From Gadus chalcogrammus (Eukaryota; Chordata; Actinopteri; Gadiformes; Gadidae), in contig NC_079419.1 of NCBI RefSeq assembly GCF_026213295.1, positions 7,201,702-7,265,701 on the forward strand: DNA of 64,000 nucleotides, in the 5' to 3' direction. A program made the position numbers and the translations under genes. The notes below the pieces were generated by a model. The model was given only the letters and a program-made list of their open reading frames with translations. It did no database searches and was not told where the DNA came from. Below are positions 1-11,917 of the stretch, in pieces (position 1 is the stretch's first letter; every line of letters starts with the position of its first letter).

Positions 1-94
1 TGGATATAAATAAAGATTCAAACTATTTTGATCTCTAATGAGGTTGTTGTGGCAGACCTAGTCCTGTGTGTTGGCCTTTTGCCAGAAGCGTTAC

Positions 95-1026
<932 letters not shown>

Positions 1027-1358
1027 TTTGAAAACGTGAAAATGACCGAAACCTTTTAGATTTTTCTTTGAAAATAAAAGATCATCAGATCTAAAGGGCT
1101 CTTCTTCCAAGAAAACACCCGGAAGCAATGATGACAGCAAAAATTACTCCATTGGTTGGCATGATTGCATGTAACCAATGACCATTCAGGTGAGGTGGCC
1201 CTCTTGTGGCACAGAGAGGAATTGCACTGCCTATTGACAGTCTTTGTCCCGTTAGCTTTAATTGATTCCTTTGGTCTTTGTTGCCTTTACGGATAATGAA
1301 AGGATAATAGGCAGTTAATAAAAAAAAACATCGGGACAAAGAGACAGAATAAAAATAA

Positions 1359-1360
<2 letters not shown>

Positions 1361-1413
<53 letters not shown>
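1361..1413. repeat. (AAT)n microsatellite
   Basis: An uninterrupted trinucleotide run of about 53 bp, followed by AAG-rich sequence. Confidence 0.95.
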
Positions 1414-1414
<1 letters not shown>

Positions 1415-1588
1415 GAAGAAGAAGAAAATAAATATAAATAATCAAAATAATAATGGTTATTATTATATTACCTAAGCAATAACAGTCTTTTAATGAGCTG
1501 GATTGCCTCAGGTATATATTAATTAATAAGGATTCAATCTTATTTATATTATAGTTTTATGGTACGGGCACGCCCAAAATACCCCACC

Positions 1589-1716
<128 letters not shown>

Positions 1717-3446
1717 GCAGAAAAAAATACTGCCTCGGGCTACAGCACCACTGCATAAACAAGTGGACAACCGCTGCTGCCACAACCCAATTATGGGGAG
1801 GACGGGCTGCGATGAATGCTCAAAAATCCTTCTATAAAGTCTGAGAGGCTAATGCTAATAAACATTCTGTTACAAGGCCACTGACACAAGTCTCCTCTTC
1901 CTCCCTGGCCTCCAAGCTCCATGGGCCTCTGGCTCCAGCCATTGTGTTTCACCATGGAAACACTCCCTCTCTGTACCCAGAGTGAGAGACCCACGGCCTT
2001 CAGCCAAGGCTGGGCCTGATCAAACACAAGCTGATGTAAGGCTGTAGGTTGTAGGTGGCTGTAGGTGAGGGGCGGCCTTGTAATGTGAATGGTGCAATCT
2101 GCATTCCCCACGGCGGGTCATCAATATTTATTACCCATACCAGCGTCTTTTGCCCAGTAAGGTTTTAAATGACTTTTTATTGAGTGCATCTCAGCCCGAC
2201 TGTTACAGTACAAGAGTAAAGCAGTGAAAAGTACAATGGATGCAGACAGGAAAGGACTTAATGTACTAAGACAGTGATGAAGAAGAGTGTTGTCCTTCTT
2301 CTTTTGTGATGGATAAGGGTTGAAGTAACACGCCACCAAAGCTTTGCAGTTGCGCTATTTGCACGCATGATTGAATGTCGCACTCACATCCCCAACACGT
2401 TTGTCTTTTTTAGATATGGTAGGTTTTTTATGCACAATGATACCACTTTTTTGCAAACATATTTCTTGACATCATATTTAAATTACAATAATAACATAAT
2501 GTTGATAACATTATGAAAACACGATGATATTCTATAAGGATAAGGCACACAACACAAGGCCTTCATATTTAACAGCTTCACCAATATTCTTTTTTTAAAG
2601 AGATAACAATATGTTTTGAATGGTATTCTAAATGAATAACACATTACAAGTGTTCTTAACATTTCACATTACAAGAAGCCATTAAGTCATGTTCTACTTT
2701 TTCCATGGGAAAATGGGAAAATACTTGTTATGAAACCCAACCATAACTGTATATATTCATCAAACTGTACCTGTACTGTACCTACAACTGTCACCACAGC
2801 TGACGAATATAATTTTTTACAGCAGAAATATTTAACTTGAAAAACACATTACAACAAATGTTGGACATGATTAACAGTTATCTTGTTCAACACTGCCTCA
2901 GAGGCCCTCTATCGAGTTTTGAAAATCCCAAACTTTTTAATATTAGTTAAACATCTTTATTTGTATAGTTATACATCAATATCACATTGGATTCTCAATT
3001 GTTTGTCATCATTCAGCAAATGGAAATGGATGTCGGTAGATAAGAACTATACATTGATGGGGGAGATGCTGTATTCCCCACATGGTTTTAAATGCTAGAG
3101 GGTTCTGCGTCGCTGCCCTGCCGTTCTTCCTACACTTATAGGGCAGTTGAAGTGAAAGTGATATATACAGTATACGTATGCAAGCAGTATTCATCCCATT
3201 AAAACCTTTGTTGGAGTTGAATAAATGAATGAATAAATACTTAAAATAAATACGATCTTAAAAATCATGTCATAGAACATCACACGCTGAGTATGATGAG
3301 TAGCTACATTCTACTAGCATCAGGGGCGGTGCCAGGTCGTTGGACAAGGGGCTTAACGTCCTGCAGGGCACCTTAGGAACTCAAGAACCCTTTGCTTCAT
3401 TGCAGGTCTGCGGACGACGAATTAGAAGCAAAGAAACCCCCAGCAG

Positions 3447-3862
3447 CCCCCTAGTGGTCAGACTGCGGTGGTCTGACCCCCATTAGCCCCCTAGTGGTCA
3501 GACTGGGTGGTCTGACCCCCATTAGCCCCCTAGTGGTCAGACTGCGGTGGTCTGACCGCCATTAGCCCCGTCAGACTGGGTGGTCTGACCCCCATTAGCC
3601 CCCTAGTGGTCAGACTGAGTTGTCTGACCCCCATTAGCCCCCTAGTGGTCAGACTGGGTGGTCTGACCCCCATTAGCCCCCTAATGGTCAGACTGAGTTG
3701 TCTGACCCCCATTAGCCCCCTAGTGGTCAGACTGGGTGGTCTGACCCCCATTAGCCCCCTAGTGGTCAGACTGAGTTGTCTGACCCCCATTAGCCCTCTA
3801 GTGGTCAGACTGGGTGGTCAGACCCCCATTAGCCCTCTAGTGGTCAGACTGCGGTGGTCTGC
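3447..3862. repeat. 39-40 bp minisatellite with an internal hairpin in each unit
   Basis: About 11 tandem units, mostly 39-40 bp; one near 3568 is shortened to about 34 bp. Each unit has the arms GGTCAGAC and GTCTGACC separated by a 6-7 nt loop, followed by a CCCCCATTAGCCCCCT spacer. The loops alternate between GGGTG, GAGTT and GCGGTG forms while the arms stay constant in most units. It lies 70 bp past the oprk1 stop codon, so it is probably in the oprk1 3' UTR. Because 39 is divisible by 3, false ORFs run through it on both strands. Confidence 0.9.
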
Positions 3863-3930
3863 GTCATGCCCGTGTCATTCGAGAAGTCCTCCCCCTGTTG
3901 GTCACGGGTGACGGACATCTCCACAGCTAG

Positions 3931-5961
3931 TCATACGGGACGCCCCTGCCTCCTGTCGCCACGGTTACCGGCGGGGCAGGAGTGCTCTCTGAGCGTGCTG
4001 CGGACGCGGCCGCTGCCCCCGCTGCCGCCGTTGAACCCGTCCCGGCCCCCCCCCAGTCCCCAGGCTCCGGGCACGCAGCAGAAGTCCCTGAAGCACCTCT
4101 TGAAGTTCTCGTCCAGGAAGGCGTAGAGGATGGGGTTGAGGCTGCTGTTGGTGTAGCCCAGCACCACGCAGAAGAAGTAGGCCGCCATCACCGCCGTGGT
4201 CTCGGGCACGGAGGGCACCAGCACCTTGACCAGGATGAAGATGTGGATGGGGGTCCAGCACACCACGAACACCGCCACCACCACCATCACCAGCCGCGAG
4301 ATGCGGCGCAGGTTTCGGTCCTTCTCGCGCGAGCCCGACAGCATGCGCACGCTCTTCAGCCGCCGCAGCATCAGCGTGTAGCAGACGCTGATGACCACCA
4401 GTGGCACCACGAAGGCGAACACGAACACGCACACCTTCATCAGGGTGTCCCAGTAGGAGTAGGGCTCGGGGAACTGAAGGGCACACTCCGTGCTGCCTGT
4501 GGTGGGTCAGAAGGGACGTGGATTAAACCCTGTTTCTGCACTCGCTGGGATAAGATGCCTACACACTGCCCCAAACAATGACAACACCCGACTTTAGATT
4601 GTTGGCCAACACCGATTTGGACGTGTTTCCCGACTAATGAGGCACTGTAAGTAAGTCGCTATGGACGTACCCAACAGTACAGTACAAAGATCACTGCATC
4701 TTTGAAGTTGATTATGAGTTTCCAAGCACCCTGACTTCTACCAATAACCGAGATATTGATCAACCAAACCAGAAATCGCTTTCTCACATTGCAGAGTGTG
4801 TGTGGTTGATCGCTGGTTGAGGCAGTCTCACCTGTCCTGAGTCAGAACAATATGATTCTGGGGCTTGGTGAGGCTGCACACTTGTGGTGCAGCCAACACA
4901 AACTCAGGAAAAACCGCTCTTTCTTGTTAGCATTCACCAACCGGTTCGGCTATTAACATCTTCCAACCCTTAAAAGAAGGGAGTTTTACAAACATCTACC
5001 TGCCCCCTGTGTTTGTAAATGCTCAGAGAAAGTCAGATTCGGATTCTTCCTTAGAATGTCACACCTTTTCACTCTAGCCTTTTCACAGACAATGCTTTCA
5101 CACCATCTTTTCAAACACCCGCAAAGATTTTTGACATTTGCTCTCAACTACACACACCTTTGAAAGTGAGACAATGCAAATCCTTGCAGATATATCCTAC
5201 TATACATCATGTTAGGTTTACGATTTATTTTCCAGGTTCGTAAATGTGCTTATGGAATTATAAGAGACATCTCGAGTACATTACACTAACATACGCATAA
5301 AACAGTGCAGCAGTTGGATTGCAGCAGTTCATCATGTGGTATTTAAAGGTGGCTACTGGCTAGATGTAAGGTTGTGTTCATGACTTCATTGTACTGAGTA
5401 CAATACGCCGTCTAAATATCATTTTGACTGCGTCTGCGGAAGCCAATATATATTCTTGATAGCTACCGCTTAATTTCTGACCAATCAGAGCACTACGGCA
5501 CTCAACAAAGCGATTGCATTTGTTTTGCTAAACAACCAATGAGTTGAGCCGATGACTCGGCCGGGTGAGGAGGGGGGTGGGGAAAGGGGAAAGGGGCGGG
5601 GCTTACCATTATGGGTCTGCGTGCTCCCCAGGATCATGGCGGGGATGCCGGCGGCGGAGGACAGCGCCCAGATGGCCACGTTGATGAGCTTGGCCTTGAG
5701 GGGCGTGCGGAAGTCCAGCGCCTTGACGGGGTGGCACACGGCCACGTAGCGGTCCACGCTCATCATGGTGAGCGTGAGGATGCTGGTGAACATGTTGTAG
5801 TAGTCGATGGAGATGAACACCTTGCAGAGCACGCGGCCGAAGGGCCAGGAGTGCAGCAGGTAGTCGGTGATCTGGAAGGGCATGGTGGTGGTGACCAGTG
5901 CGTCGGCCACCGCCAGGTTGAAGATGTAGATGTTTGTGGCCGTCTTCATCTTGGTGTATCT

Positions 5962-5992
<31 letters not shown>

Positions 5993-6669
5993 GCAGGGTA
6001 GAGCTGTGAACCGCAGCTCCCAAATGTGTTGAGCTCCCGATCGACACCTTTGATGTGGTTTTAAACAGGGGACTTAATACACCTAGGTAACAATGTACCG
6101 CCTTAAGGCTCGTCTCTTCTTCTTCTCTTCTCTTCTACCTCACTAGTCTGGCGACCGTATGTCTCTGGATATGTGTGTCTAATCTATCTACCCTTCTACA
6201 CTGAGCAGAGACTTGAAGGCATTAAACGTGAAGAGGCATAGCAGGGAGGAGGGAACGACATGTCGAGATAATGGTCGCCAATTAGGGGGTCTATACATGC
6301 ATGGAGATCCCTTGCAGGAGGGATAACACAGGTGGTCCCACACATCCCATGTGTGTGTGGATGCGTGCATGCACATGCACACACACGTGGTGTGCACACA
6401 TACAAGCACAGGCTTGGGTGAGTGATGCCTCCCATCAAATGAGAGGAGAGAACGACAGATGGCTGCAGCCTTTGTCAGTTGCAGAGAATCTCTTTTGCTC
6501 ACATGTATATGTCTGCCCATTATATACATGTATTATATGTAACCTATATAACATATATATGTATAGATATGTATATATGTATATATATATGTTATATATA
6601 TTATATAATATATATATGTTATATATATTATATAAAATACAAATATATATATATAATATAATAATATGT

Positions 6670-6729
<60 letters not shown>

Positions 6730-7040
6730 GTTGTAACTATATAGGGCTAACATAACATCTATAAATATATAAAACCAACTCACCTAATGATGACATACAT
6801 CACCAGGCAGTTGCCCACCAAGCCCACCACGAACACTATGGAGTACACCGCGGCTATGATAGTGATGATGGGGGACATGAAGTCCGGCTCGCCGTCCCAC
6901 GTCTCGTTGGCCGTGTAGTTGAACAACATCTCGTCCGAGAGGTCGGGCTGCCAAGTTAAGTCGGACCCGCACTCCTCGGGGCGGCCGGACGCCGAGCGAC
7001 ACCTGTCCTCTTTGAAGATGTGCACGACGTCGGTGTCCAT
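3931..7040 (-). CDS. oprk1: Kappa-type opioid receptor
   Basis: A Gi/o-coupled seven-transmembrane opioid-peptide receptor of the plasma membrane. Three coding exons are read on the minus strand: 6784-7040, 5607-5959 and 3931-4496 (257, 353 and 566 nt). This is the standard opioid-receptor layout, and it encodes 391 residues (human 380). The start MDTDVVHIF was chosen because it resembles the kappa N-terminus and gives a phase-correct exon. Visible features include N-glycosylation sites N41 and N45, D105 (2.50), D138 (3.32, amine binding), DRY after TM3, Cys131 and Cys208 for the extracellular disulfide, CWTPIHIF with H288 in TM6, and NPILYAF in TM7. The tail ends RPV, like the human kappa KPV end. 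Synteny with atp6v1h, rgs20 and tcea1 supports kappa over mu, delta or nociceptin. Position 6.58 is Lys294, not the Glu of mammalian kappa. Confidence 0.93.
5961..5993. repeat. (TG)n plus poly-G tract
   Basis: A GT run followed by 17 G on the plus strand. Read as mRNA it is C17 plus (CA)n, which forms the whole 3' splice-site tract of oprk1 coding exon 2. Confidence 0.95.
6540..6726. repeat. AT-rich region with (TA)n
   Basis: A degenerate TATA-rich stretch ending in a pure (TA)n run at 6679-6726. It lies inside oprk1 intron 1, close to the exon 1 donor. Confidence 0.9.
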
Positions 7041-7119
7041 GGTGCCGTTGGTGTAAGGGGTGCGAGGTGTGACTCGGGCGGTGGGACACGTCTGGAGCAC
7101 ACGCGCGCGCTCTACCAAA

Positions 7120-7300
7120 CTACACGGGAGGAAAATGACATAGCTTAGTATTTGAATATATATTAGCGATGTTTTCAAACACAACAGCGCACAGATCCAT
7201 CTCAAGAAAATACGGTAAAATCGTGAATAAAGAAGTCTTACCTGCTCCTTTTTTTTTTTCAACCAGTTGCTTCGTAACTGGGAAAAGTTAACACATTAAG
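7120..7300 (-). other. oprk1: Possible oprk1 5' UTR mini-intron and upstream exon
   Basis: On the minus strand a consensus donor (GAGCAG, then GTAAGA; exon edge at 7242) is followed about 120 nt later by an acceptor ending GTGTAG near 7121, upstream of the oprk1 start. This would give a short intron in the 5' UTR. It rests on splice signals only. Confidence 0.35.
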
Positions 7301-8486
7301 TCGAATACAACAGCACGTCCTCATAAAAATATAGGGTATTTTATCGTATGAAAACCCGGTTAAATGTGAAACATCAAGAAGATATTCGTCAAGCAGGAGA
7401 TCGAGAACAATCCTCCCTGTCTCTGTTGGCGCCGCTGCTGCGCACCTTGAGGGCGCGCGCGCCCGGAAACCTTGAGTGACCAGTGTGTGTAGCAGAGTCG
7501 GGCCTCATTCTGCTCCACTAATGAGTACCAGAGGTCTCCCTGGAGAGGACTCGTCCGGCACATCCTCCAACACGTCTCTCATTCTCACTCATATTCACCC
7601 ATCACAGGCTGCTGTGTGTTGAATGTGTAACGTATATTTTGGGAGAAAGTCTTCTAATTGCATGGGTGATGATGTATTCAGCATGCAGCAACAAGAACCA
7701 ACCGTAACTTTTCTCCATTGTGGAACAATGTGTGTTAATCGCACACAACCACGCCGTAAACGACTACTGTCAAATTTTTTACTCCTACTTGAAAAACAAA
7801 TGGGATGATTAAGTGCGTTGTCTTTTAAATGCCGTGTTGCTTAGAAACCCACGGTGGACAGATGTTGTGGGGCTGGTGTCATTCTCTTGTGCATATGCGT
7901 TCAAGTGCCTACCAGTCTGACACTTCTTAACATGTTTGATTCCAGATCTTTACATGTTCATCATGACATCTGAAGCGGGCTAAGTAAAATACCTCGATAC
8001 AGATCTGTTGACTGTTCATTTCAGAAATTCAGTCGTGAAAAACAAACACTTTTCCTCAGCTAATGCAATTTATATTTTAACATACTCGGCTTATAAGGGT
8101 TATAACTAACCAACATAAAAGTGCATTATTTCCATAAATATAATTACAATATAAGGTTTGAATGCCTTACTATCTTCACCTGTAAAATGCAAAGCAGAGG
8201 ACCTCACAAACTAAGATGGCAAGTGAGTAAAAAAACAGAACAGAAAAACAGAACAGAGTGAAGTCTAGGAGATGTTGTGAAAGAATGAAATGAATAGTAA
8301 AGAAACCAAGCCCAAAGGTGTCTCCATAGCAACGTGATATGCTCCATGTGTTGACGTCATCGGTGTGCACAGGTGCATTCTCCATAGAAAATATGGGTGT
8401 AAATATCCTGCTTTTTGGAAATGACTACAATTACTTGGTAGAGACTGAGAGAGGGGAGAGCCTTTGCATCTGTGTGTGTTCTATTT
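7300..8486. other. Upstream region of oprk1
   Basis: No coding exon was recognised. The part next to oprk1 (about 7400-7480) is GC-rich with GCGCGC runs and may be promoter or first-exon sequence. An X-box-like site and a CRE lie at 8320-8359. Confidence 0.45.
8320..8359. promoter_or_regulatory. X-box-like site followed by a perfect CRE
   Basis: GTCTCCATAGCAAC at 8320-8333 resembles the RFX X-box; its 3' half AGCAAC is intact. The palindromic cAMP response element TGACGTCA follows at 8352-8359. Function is inferred from the motifs alone. Confidence 0.4.
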
Positions 8487-8640
8487 CATCCTTACTGAAC
8501 GCCAGAGGCGGTGCTTCAAGCACTGAAAGATCCATCTCGCGCATGCGCAGGTCGAGTGTTAATGCCAACAAAGTCACCTGTGACCCCTGATGAGCTCCGG
8601 ACAGCGTATATCTTCCAGTGTCATCAGAGGATCTGTTCCT
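8487..8640 (+). repeat. DIRS left inverted terminal repeat
   Basis: This stretch is the reverse complement of 11757-11917, with small differences. Shared blocks include GACCCCTGATGAGCTCCGGA and CGACCTGCGCATG (one arm reversed). The outermost left bases CATCCTTACTGA differ from the right end, as expected for DIRS, whose two ends are joined through the ICR. Confidence 0.85.
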
Positions 8641-9205
8641 TTTCATCTTCTTGCTTTCGTAGGTATCTATGTATCCCCGCGCTAGCTAAAGCTAAGTGGC
8701 TATTATTATTTTGATCGTTCGGTGCTGGTGACCTTGCAACGTTTTGTCAGAGCCGTGAGCTGCTCGCCCTCCAAAGACCGCAACGGACCCGCCGAGAGGT
8801 TTGGATTGCCGTGGAACACATCATCCTCGGCATGGATAAGATTACTTTTGTGGGTTATATTTTCGTGTTTCAGTGAAGGCAGTGTACCCGGTCCCTCTCC
8901 CGGCGTTTGTACTACGCTTATCATTCAATTTCGGTGTACCCGTTTTTGCGTTGTTATTGGTGATGGCATGGGGTGCCCTCCCACCCCCGGCTTAGGTATG
9001 TTTTACCTTGGTGCCAACTCGGTGAAGGCAGTGCTCTCACTCCCGCTCCAAACAGAGGTGTGACTTGTAGTTGGTATCAGTATTCCCGCTGAGGCTAACT
9101 TATCTGGGTTCTTTTCATACATTCGTTGGTGAAGGTTGTGTTTTAGCCCCCTCTCCCAGTGTCTATTGTTTCTGGGGGGGGTTTTCTGTGTGATTTTGTT
9201 GTCAA

Positions 9206-10594
9206 CATGGTTGGCGACCACTCATGCTCGGCCTGTATGGCTTCACTGCAGCTTGAGGATGGCCATGATTTGTGTCCATGATTTGCGCTCGTAAACATGA
9301 AGTCCCTCTTCCTGGCATTTCAGGCTGGGACTGGTGCAGGGAGCCAGGTGCTCTTGCTCCTCAGGCATCCGCCTTGGAGCCGGAGGAAGATGTGCTTTCT
9401 GTGGCAGCGTCAGCTGCCGCGTTTGCTGAGTATGAGCCGGATGGGGTCCTAAAGGCTGTAGCCTCCCGTGCCTCCGCAGCGTGCTCCCGTCCTTCGACCC
9501 GCAGCTCTACTGGTGCTTCTGAGGACAACACAATGGGAGCCATCATTCAGAATCCCACGAAGAGTTGCCTGGTTCCATCGCAGAGCACAGTCTTTCTCGG
9601 GGTGTCTCTCAATGCAGTCGCCATGAAGGCCTGTCCGTCGCCACAGCGGGTGGACGACATCCTCTGCGTCCTTCTCCTTTTTCGGGACGGCAGGCTGTTG
9701 CATTCTGTGGAGTTTTTGCCACCCCTAGGGGAACTGACGGCTGCTGCTACTGTGGTTCCTCTAGGACTGTTGTCGCTGCGTCCCCTCCAGAGGTGGCTGC
9801 ACAGCTTTGGTCTGGATGTCAGGGGGCACCGGCACAGGGGACTCAAGGTGTCACGCTGTTGCCTTCTTGCTCTGGCTCCGTGGAGGGACAGATCGTTTCT
9901 TCTCCAGGGCATGCCCATGGGTTCCATTGCATCCCGTTGGAAAACCATCACAACAGATGCCTCCCTCTCGGGGTGGGGTGCTGTGTGGCAGAACCTGACA
10001 GCTCAGGGGCTGTGGCCTGCTCGGGTCTGCTCAGAGCATATCAATGTTCCGGAGCTGCGGGTTGTGCACAGGACATTGCAGTTATTTCTTCCCTTCCTGG
10101 GAGGCCGGCATGTGCTTGTGCGGTCGGACAATGTCTCGGCCGTCTCTCACATAAACTACCAGGGAGGCACCAGGTCTGCGCGGCTGTTGCAGGCATCCCG
10201 GGACCTCCTGTTTTTGCCTGGGGTACAGAATCAGGCTAGAAACTTACTCTCCGGTTGCAAGCCGCCGCCCAGGGAGTGGTGGCTTCATCCGGAGGTGGTT
10301 CTCAACATCTGGGACGTCTTCGGCAGGGCAGAGGTGGATCTCTTTGCCACAGAGGAGTCGACCCATTGCCCCCTCTGGTTCTCCTGGGCAGAGGAGAGCA
10401 GCCCTCTGTGCCAGGATGCTCTCGCCCACGATTGGCCAGAGGGTCTCCTCTATGCTTTTCCACCAATCCCTCTGATTTCTCAGACACTAGAGAGGGTCCT
10501 CCAGCAGGTTCACAGACTGTTGTTGGTAGCCCCCTTCTGGCCAGGGAGAACATGGTTTCCACTGCTGGGCAGGCTCTGCAGCAGTTCACCATAG
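9206..10594 (+). pseudogene. DIRS gag/RT-RNase H remnant
   Basis: An open frame at 9272-10594 (440 codons) fuses what looks like displaced gag sequence to the C-terminal part of a DIRS reverse transcriptase with RNase H. Recognisable pieces are SCLVPSQSTVFLGVSLN, LPPLGELTAAATVVPLGLLS, TTDASLSGWGAVWQ, GGRHVLVRSDNVSAVSHIN and RAEVDLFATEESTHCPLWF. A gag-like Cys-rich start (MVGDHSCSACMASLQLEDGH) is at 9206 in another frame. The segment that should hold the catalytic aspartates of the reverse transcriptase is missing, so the product would be inactive. Confidence 0.8.
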
Positions 10595-10639
10595 CGCCTT
10601 GCCGACAGGAAGGATCTCCTGTCTCAGTTACAGGGCAAG

Positions 10640-11615
10640 ATCTGGCATCCCAACCCTCGTTGCCTGCAGCTATGGGTCTGGTCGCTGCAGGGCCCAACCC
10701 ACTGCTGACGGAGTGTTCAGACAATGTCTGCAATACCATACTGAACGCCGGGGCGCCTTCTACCCAGGCGCAGTATGAGAATAGGTGGCAGCTGTTTACG
10801 GCATGGTGTTCAGACAGGGCTGAGGACCCTGTGCCTTGTTCAGTTCCAACGATTTTGGTGTTCCTCCAGTCTCTCCTGGATGGTGGCCGGTCCCCAGCTA
10901 CTCTGAGGGTATACGTGGCAGCCATCTCCTCAAGACATGCTCAGTTAGATAATGACACAGTGGGGGGCCACAGATTTTTTTCTCTACTAAAACTGCCTTT
11001 CTCCTTGCCATCGCGTCAGCGAAGCACGTCGGGGAGCTTCATGCTCTGTCTGTAAGTGACTCATGTCTGAGGTGGAACATAGATGCTCAGGGGTTACCCT
11101 GTGGCCGAATCCAGCTTTTCTCCCGAAGGTTCTGTCATCGTCGAACCTCAACTGACCTGACCGCCTGGCACAATTTATCCCCCCGGAAGGGGAGGACAGG
11201 TTAAAACTGCTGTGTCCTGTGCGGTCTCTGAGAGCGTACGTAGCTGCGACCACAGGTATTAGACGGTCGGAACAGCTCTTCCTCTGCTATGGTTGTCCTA
11301 GGAAGGGGCTGTGCTCTCTCCAAGCAGCGATCGTCTCATTGGGTTGTGGACGTCATCACCCATGCATATAAAGGAGGTGGTGAGCCCCTGCCATCCGGGG
11401 TCAGGTGCAACTCTACCAGGGCTGTCTCAACATCATGGGCTGCCCTGCGGGGTGTGCCCCTGAAAGACATCTGTGATGCAGCATCATGGACATCACCACC
11501 TACCTTTTCCAGGTTTTACCGGGTGAACGTTGCCACTCCCCATCCGTTGGCCGTGGTCCTGTTGCCCGACTCTGCTGTTTCCTTTCAAAGAGGTATGTGT
11601 TGGAGTTCCTCGTGA
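10640..11615 (+). pseudogene. DIRS tyrosine recombinase remnant
   Basis: The N-terminal part (APSTQAQYENRWQLFTAWCS, then SPATLRVYVAAISS) is in the frame ending at 11055. The C-terminal part (STRAVSTSWAALRGVPLKDI, then FSRFYRVNV) is in a second frame at 11289-11615. The middle is frameshifted and appears to have lost several dozen codons after the VGGH segment. The C-terminal Arg and the candidate nucleophilic Tyr are present, but the residue at the expected catalytic His before STR is Asn. Not functional as it stands. Confidence 0.75.
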
Positions 11616-11635
11616 CCTTGTTGGTATGAGTCATC

Positions 11636-11703
11636 CAGTGCTTGAAACACCGGTCAGTAAGGATGTAACTACGGTTCTATGAATCCTGGATGACCGCCAG
11701 AGT
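11636..11703 (+). repeat. DIRS internal complementary region
   Basis: Bases 11666-11703 (TAACTACGGTTCTATGAATC and onward) are the reverse complement of 11881-11917. Bases 11636-11663 are the reverse complement of the left terminus near 8487-8525, with about 10 bases missing. The two parts are adjacent, as in the DIRS ICR that templates end joining. Confidence 0.85.
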
Positions 11704-11917
11704 GCCCTGTCACTCAGAATCCTTGTGTACTTGCGAGAAGATTCTGCAGGAACAGATCCTCTGATGTCACCGGAAGATATAGGCTGTCCGGAGCTCATCA
11801 GGGGTCACAGGTGACTATGTTGGCATTAACACTCGACCTGCGCATGAGCGAGGTGGATCATTCAGTACTTAAAGCACCGACTCTGGCGGTCATCCAGGAT
11901 TCATAGAACCGTAGTTA

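Larger units (their letters stand above)
8487..11917 (+). mobile_element. DIRS-type tyrosine-recombinase retrotransposon, internally deleted
   Basis: The element has inverted terminal repeats at about 8487-8640 and 11757-11917, which match over about 150 bp after reverse-complementing one. An internal complementary region at 11636-11703 has two parts. The first is complementary to the left terminus, with a roughly 10-base gap. The second (11666-11703) is complementary to the extreme right terminus over about 37 bases. This ITR plus ICR layout is diagnostic of DIRS elements, which move through a circular intermediate and make no target duplication (family knowledge). Coding remnants run in the plus direction: a gag-like start near 9206, reverse transcriptase/RNase H sequence at about 9540-10600, and recombinase sequence at about 10640-11615. 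At about 3.4 kb it is shorter than a complete element, and frames are broken. Confidence 0.9.

Noticed and set aside
3447..3862. CRISPR-like array
   Set aside because: The units are contiguous 39-40 bp tandem copies without unique spacers, in a vertebrate locus. It is a minisatellite.
3530..3911. ORFs with an MGVRQLSLTTRGL-type repeat on both strands
   Set aside because: Arise because the minisatellite unit (39 bp) is a multiple of three.
3965..4581. Long alternative-frame and antisense ORFs over the third oprk1 exon
   Set aside because: The GC-rich exon leaves other frames open. Only the receptor frame shows conserved motifs and splice-consistent edges.
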